A stretch of DNA of 64,000 bases from Desulfobacula sp. (GTDB lineage: Bacteria; Desulfobacterota; Desulfobacteria; Desulfobacterales; Desulfobacteraceae): assembly GCF_030611305.1 (NCBI RefSeq), contig NZ_JAUWQB010000001.1:1-64000 (forward strand), read 5' to 3'. This document shows, one piece after another, positions 61,326 to 64,000 of the stretch. Both the position numbers and the translations under genes were made by a program. Under the pieces are notes generated by a model that was not told where the DNA came from, did not search any database, and saw nothing but the letters and a program-made list of their open reading frames with translations. Position 1 is the first letter of the stretch; the number at the start of each line of letters is the position of its first letter.

Positions 61326-62531
61326 ATGGCAGAAAAAAAGACAGGACATATTTATACTGTTTCTAAATTAACAAGGGAAATTAAATCTCTTTTAGAAGAG
61401 ACCTTTCCTTTTATATGGGTGACCGGAGAAATTTCCAACTATATGGTTCCTGCTTCCGGCCACTCTTATTTTACATTAAAAGACCCGCAAGCCGCCATAA
61501 GCGGCGTGATGTTTAAAAATCAAAAGCGTAACCTGAAGTTTGAACCTGAAAACGGCATGAATATTATTGGCCTTGCACGACTTTCCCTGTATGAACCCAG
61601 GGGATCTTATCAGATCATTTTTGAACATCTGGAACCGGAAGGCGTGGGTTCCATGCAGGTCGCATTTGAACAACTTAAAAAAAAATTATCCGGCCAAGGT
61701 CTTTTTGATGAGAAACACAAAAAGCCAATTCCGTTTTTACCTTCTCAAATCAGCATTATTACTTCCGGTACCGGTGCTGCGGTCAGAGATATTATTAATG
61801 TTGCCCAAAGGCGGTTTTCAAACTGCCCGCTTGAAATTATTCCGGTTAAAGTCCAGGGAAATGGATCACAAAATGAAATCTGTGATGCTATAAACCTTGT
61901 CAATCAATATCAAAAATCTGATTTGATCATACTGGCACGCGGTGGCGGTTCTTTGGAAGATTTAGCCGCATTTAATTCAGAGATTGTTGCAACTGCAATT
62001 TTTGATTCTCACATACCGATTATCACGGGTGTAGGCCATGAAACTGATTATACCATTGCAGATTTTGTTGCCGATCTGAGAGCTCCTACCCCTTCTGCAG
62101 CAGCAGAATTGGCGCTTCCGGATAAAAAAAATCTGGTTCAAAGGATTTCAGGCTTGCAGAAAAGTCTGAATACATCATTGAATAAGAAAGTTGTTTTGTT
62201 CAACCAGACCGTCTTTTATTTGATTTCAAGATTAAAAAGTCCTGTGGCAATTGTTTCTGATTTGAGGTTCAGGCTTGAAGATTATGAATCAAGGTTAACC
62301 AGCATGATGAAGCATTATATGCAATTGATAAAAATAAATCATTTAAAGCTTGACTCTAAACTTCAAGCGCTGAATCCGGAATCGATTTTAAAAAGAGGAT
62401 ACAGTATTTCAAGATTTGTTTCAGATAAAAAAGTGATTACAGAGTCAGGTGATGTAAAAAAGAACGATCAAATAGAAGTGATTCTTTCTAAAGGACGACT
62501 GATTACAAGGGTGGAAAAAGCAAATGGCTAA
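61326..62531 (+). CDS. xseA: Exodeoxyribonuclease VII large subunit
   Basis: A 401-residue protein. An N-terminal OB fold (YTVSKLTREIKSLLEETFPF, WVTGEISNY) precedes the nuclease part with GTGAAVRDIINVAQRRF, ARGGGSLEDLAAFNSE and GHETDYTIADFVADLRAPTP. Coiled coil follows. It degrades single-stranded DNA with XseB. GGAT precedes the ATG. xseB overlaps its end by eight bases; the set continues with ispA and dxs, an order common in proteobacteria. Confidence 0.95.
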   Translation: MAEKKTGHIYTVSKLTREIKSLLEETFPFIWVTGEISNYMVPASGHSYFTLKDPQAAISGVMFKNQKRNLKFEPENGMNIIGLARLSLYEPRGSYQIIFEHLEPEGVGSMQVAFEQLKKKLSGQGLFDEKHKKPIPFLPSQISIITSGTGAAVRDIINVAQRRFSNCPLEIIPVKVQGNGSQNEICDAINLVNQYQKSDLIILARGGGSLEDLAAFNSEIVATAIFDSHIPIITGVGHETDYTIADFVADLRAPTPSAAAELALPDKKNLVQRISGLQKSLNTSLNKKVVLFNQTVFYLISRLKSPVAIVSDLRFRLEDYESRLTSMMKHYMQLIKINHLKLDSKLQALNPESILKRGYSISRFVSDKKVITESGDVKKNDQIEVILSKGRLITRVEKANG

Positions 62532-62751
62532 GAAAAAAACGTTTGATGCAGCTTTAAAAGAACTTGAAAAAATTGTAAAGGAAATGGAATCCGGGAATCT
62601 TTCGCTTGAAGGTGCTGTAAAAAAATATGAATCAGGGATGAAGCAATCAAAATATTGTCTCGATCTTTTAGATAAAACTGAAAAAAAAATAGCGATGCTT
62701 ACAAAAGACTGTGATGGTAATGTAAAAGAAGAACCCTTTAAAGATGAATAA
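62524..62751 (+). CDS. xseB: Exodeoxyribonuclease VII small subunit
   Basis: A 75-residue protein, the normal size for XseB. It begins KKKTFDAALKELEKIVKEME, with the conserved SGNLSLEGAVKKYESGM part following. It overlaps xseA by eight bases and ispA by eight bases, so translation of the three is probably coupled. Confidence 0.95.
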   Translation: MAKKKTFDAALKELEKIVKEMESGNLSLEGAVKKYESGMKQSKYCLDLLDKTEKKIAMLTKDCDGNVKEEPFKDE

Positions 62752-63657
62752 TATGGATTTTAATCTGAAGCAATACTTGATGGAAAAACAGGAACTGGTT
62801 AACCGGTATCTGAAACTTATTCTTGAGCAGTTTAATCAAAAACATAAACTGATTATGGCGATGGACCATTCTCTCATGGCCGGGGGAAAAAGACTGCGCC
62901 CTATCCTGTCAATGGCTGCCGCCCAGGCCTGCGGAAAAGATTTTTTAATCGCCCTGCCCGCTTGCTGTGCCATTGAAATGATCCATACCTATTCCTGATT
63001 CATGATGATTTGCCTGCCATGGATAATGATGACTTAAGACGCGGATTGTCGACCTGTCATAAGAAATTTTCCGAAGCCACTGCCATTTTGGCCGGAGACG
63101 CATTACTGACCCATGCCTTTAATATTATTTCTCAACCAGAACAAGTTTTTAAAATATATCCGGATACTCAGACAAGAATTAAATTGATTTCCAGGATTTC
63201 TTGGGCTGCGGGTATTAAAGGTATGGTTGAAGGGCAGATGCTTGATATGCAGTCGTATCAATCGGAACAAAGAGACAACTTAACCCATCTGAAGAAAATA
63301 CATGCCCTTAAAACCGGTAAAATGATCACAGTCAGTGTTGAAGCAGGTGCTATAAGTGTGGATGCTGATACTGAAACAATTGAAAAATTAATTATTTATG
63401 CAGGCAAAATCGGTCTGGCGTTTCAGGTTGCGGATGATATTTTGAATATTGAAGGTGACCCAAAAATAATGGGGAAGGCTGCCGGGTCTGATGCATTGAA
63501 TGATAAAATGACCTTTCCGGCAATTATCGGTCTTGCTGAGTCAAAAAAATATGCAAAAAAACTCATTGATGATGCCATCGAGACAATTTCGCAATTTGAT
63601 GAAAAGGCAGTCCCCTTAAGAGCAATTGCCAACTATATTATTAACAGGGATCACTAA
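62744..63657 (+). pseudogene. ispA: Farnesyl diphosphate synthase, frameshifted in this sequence
   Basis: Two frames together make a complete short-chain prenyl diphosphate synthase of about 303 residues. The first reads to AIEMIHTYS and stops at TGA 62996-62998. The normal continuation, LIHDDLPAMDNDDLRRG, is intact in the other frame from 62996 on. One C is missing after TTCC at 62993-62995 (TCC CTG expected). The first Asp-rich motif straddles the break; the second, ADDILNIEGD, is intact. The enzyme makes farnesyl or geranylgeranyl diphosphate and is essential in most bacteria, so a sequencing error is likelier than a true pseudogene. Confidence 0.88.
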
Positions 63658-63677
63658 CCTATTGAGGTTGATAAATT

Positions 63678-64000
63678 TTGAGTCTTCTTGAACAAATAAA
63701 AACATCCAAAGACATTAAACAACTCTCCAGAAAAGAGTTGAAACTCCTGGCCGGAGATATTCGTGAAAGAATTATTGATGTGGTATCAAAAAATGGTGGG
63801 CATCTGGCCTCAAGCCTTGGTGCGGTGGAGTTGACGCTGGCCATTCACACTGTTTTTGATCTGCCAAAGGATACATTGATATGGGATGTCGGGCATCAGT
63901 CTTATGCGCATAAGCTGATTACCGGAAGGAATGATGTTTTTGACAGTCTCCGTCAGTATAAAGGCATATCAGGATTTTCAAAAATTAAAGAGAGCCCCTA
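63678..64000 (+). CDS. dxs: 1-deoxy-D-xylulose-5-phosphate synthase, 5' part
   Basis: The first 107 residues are present; the gene continues past the right edge. It begins at a TTG (63678-63680) with [18 protein letters not shown], then [20 protein letters not shown], a [15 protein letters not shown] block and [15 protein letters not shown]. This is the thiamin diphosphate-binding start of Dxs, the first enzyme of the MEP isoprenoid pathway. GAGG lies about ten bases upstream. It follows ispA by 20 bp. Confidence 0.93.
   Translation, partial: MSLLEQIKTSKDIKQLSRKELKLLAGDIRERIIDVVSKNGGHLASSLGAVELTLAIHTVFDLPKDTLIWDVGHQSYAHKLITGRNDVFDSLRQYKGISGFSKIKESP

Noticed and set aside
1-64000. tRNA, rRNA, CRISPR arrays, insertion sequences and prophage genes
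   Set aside because: I looked in all gaps and among the proteins and saw none: no transposase, integrase, Cas protein or repeat-spacer array. Short or divergent tRNAs could still be missed without a dedicated search.

Overview
The window is AT-rich and gene-dense. It looks like a chromosomal piece of a strictly anaerobic, Gram-negative, sulfate-reducer-type deltaproteobacterium (Desulfobacterota; Desulfobacula/Desulfobacter-like is my best guess). Evidence for this: two tungsten aldehyde:ferredoxin oxidoreductases, two RACo-like corrinoid-protein reactivators, two paralogous sigma-54 activators with a cysteine-rich PAS domain, a likely selenoprotein, a nickel/cobalt ECF uptake operon and a di-haem cytochrome c. 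The lineage is inferred from gene content; no rRNA or tRNA gene was found.

Layout. 1-5.0 kb: structured leader of a gene leaving the left edge, a candidate sigma-54-dependent small RNA, a sigma-54 activator, and a four-gene operon (DUF4242-like, unknown, DUF1638, CoA-disulfide-reductase-like) behind a sigma-54-type promoter. 5-10.6 kb: minus-strand polar amino acid ABC transporter operon with a D-cysteine desulfhydrase-like enzyme and a saccharopine/lysine dehydrogenase-like enzyme, plus an ABC ATPase relic. 10.6-17 kb: RACo-like protein, a LolCD/LolA/outer-membrane export set and a flavodoxin gene broken by a 71-bp duplication. 17-24 kb: DUF5320 and DUF134 genes, then a thioredoxin / RACo / transporter-Usp operon divergent from a tiny 52-residue candidate selenoprotein and the second sigma-54 activator. 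24-29 kb: complete branched-chain amino acid ABC transporter. 29-38.7 kb: fabH, pgi, HD hydrolase, cpYpsA-like protein, rhomboid-DnaJ fusion, cvfB, methyltransferase, di-haem cytochrome, acetyltransferase, diaminopropionate ammonia-lyase. 38.7-43.2 kb: tandem CDP-alcohol phosphatidyltransferase divergent from ydbH-ynbE-ydbL. 43.3-47.5 kb: AOR with two radical SAM proteins. 47.6-51 kb: nickel/cobalt ECF operon. 51-55.2 kb: SCP2, acyl-CoA synthetase and second AOR. 55.4-64 kb: recJ, a left-handed beta-helix protein, glmM, Bax-inhibitor protein, xseA-xseB-ispA-dxs, with ispA frameshifted in this sequence.

The most interesting region is 21.9-22.5 kb. Two divergent sigma-54-type promoters flank repeated GTAACGTTAC-like sites. 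One drives thioredoxin-RACo-transporter. The other drives a membrane peptide whose in-frame TGA is followed, at the spacing of the E. coli fdhF element, by a hairpin with an AGGU loop, so it probably encodes selenocysteine. The first sigma-54 activator has a comparable arrangement: an 18-bp palindrome, a sigma-54-type promoter and a probable sigma-54 small RNA nearby.
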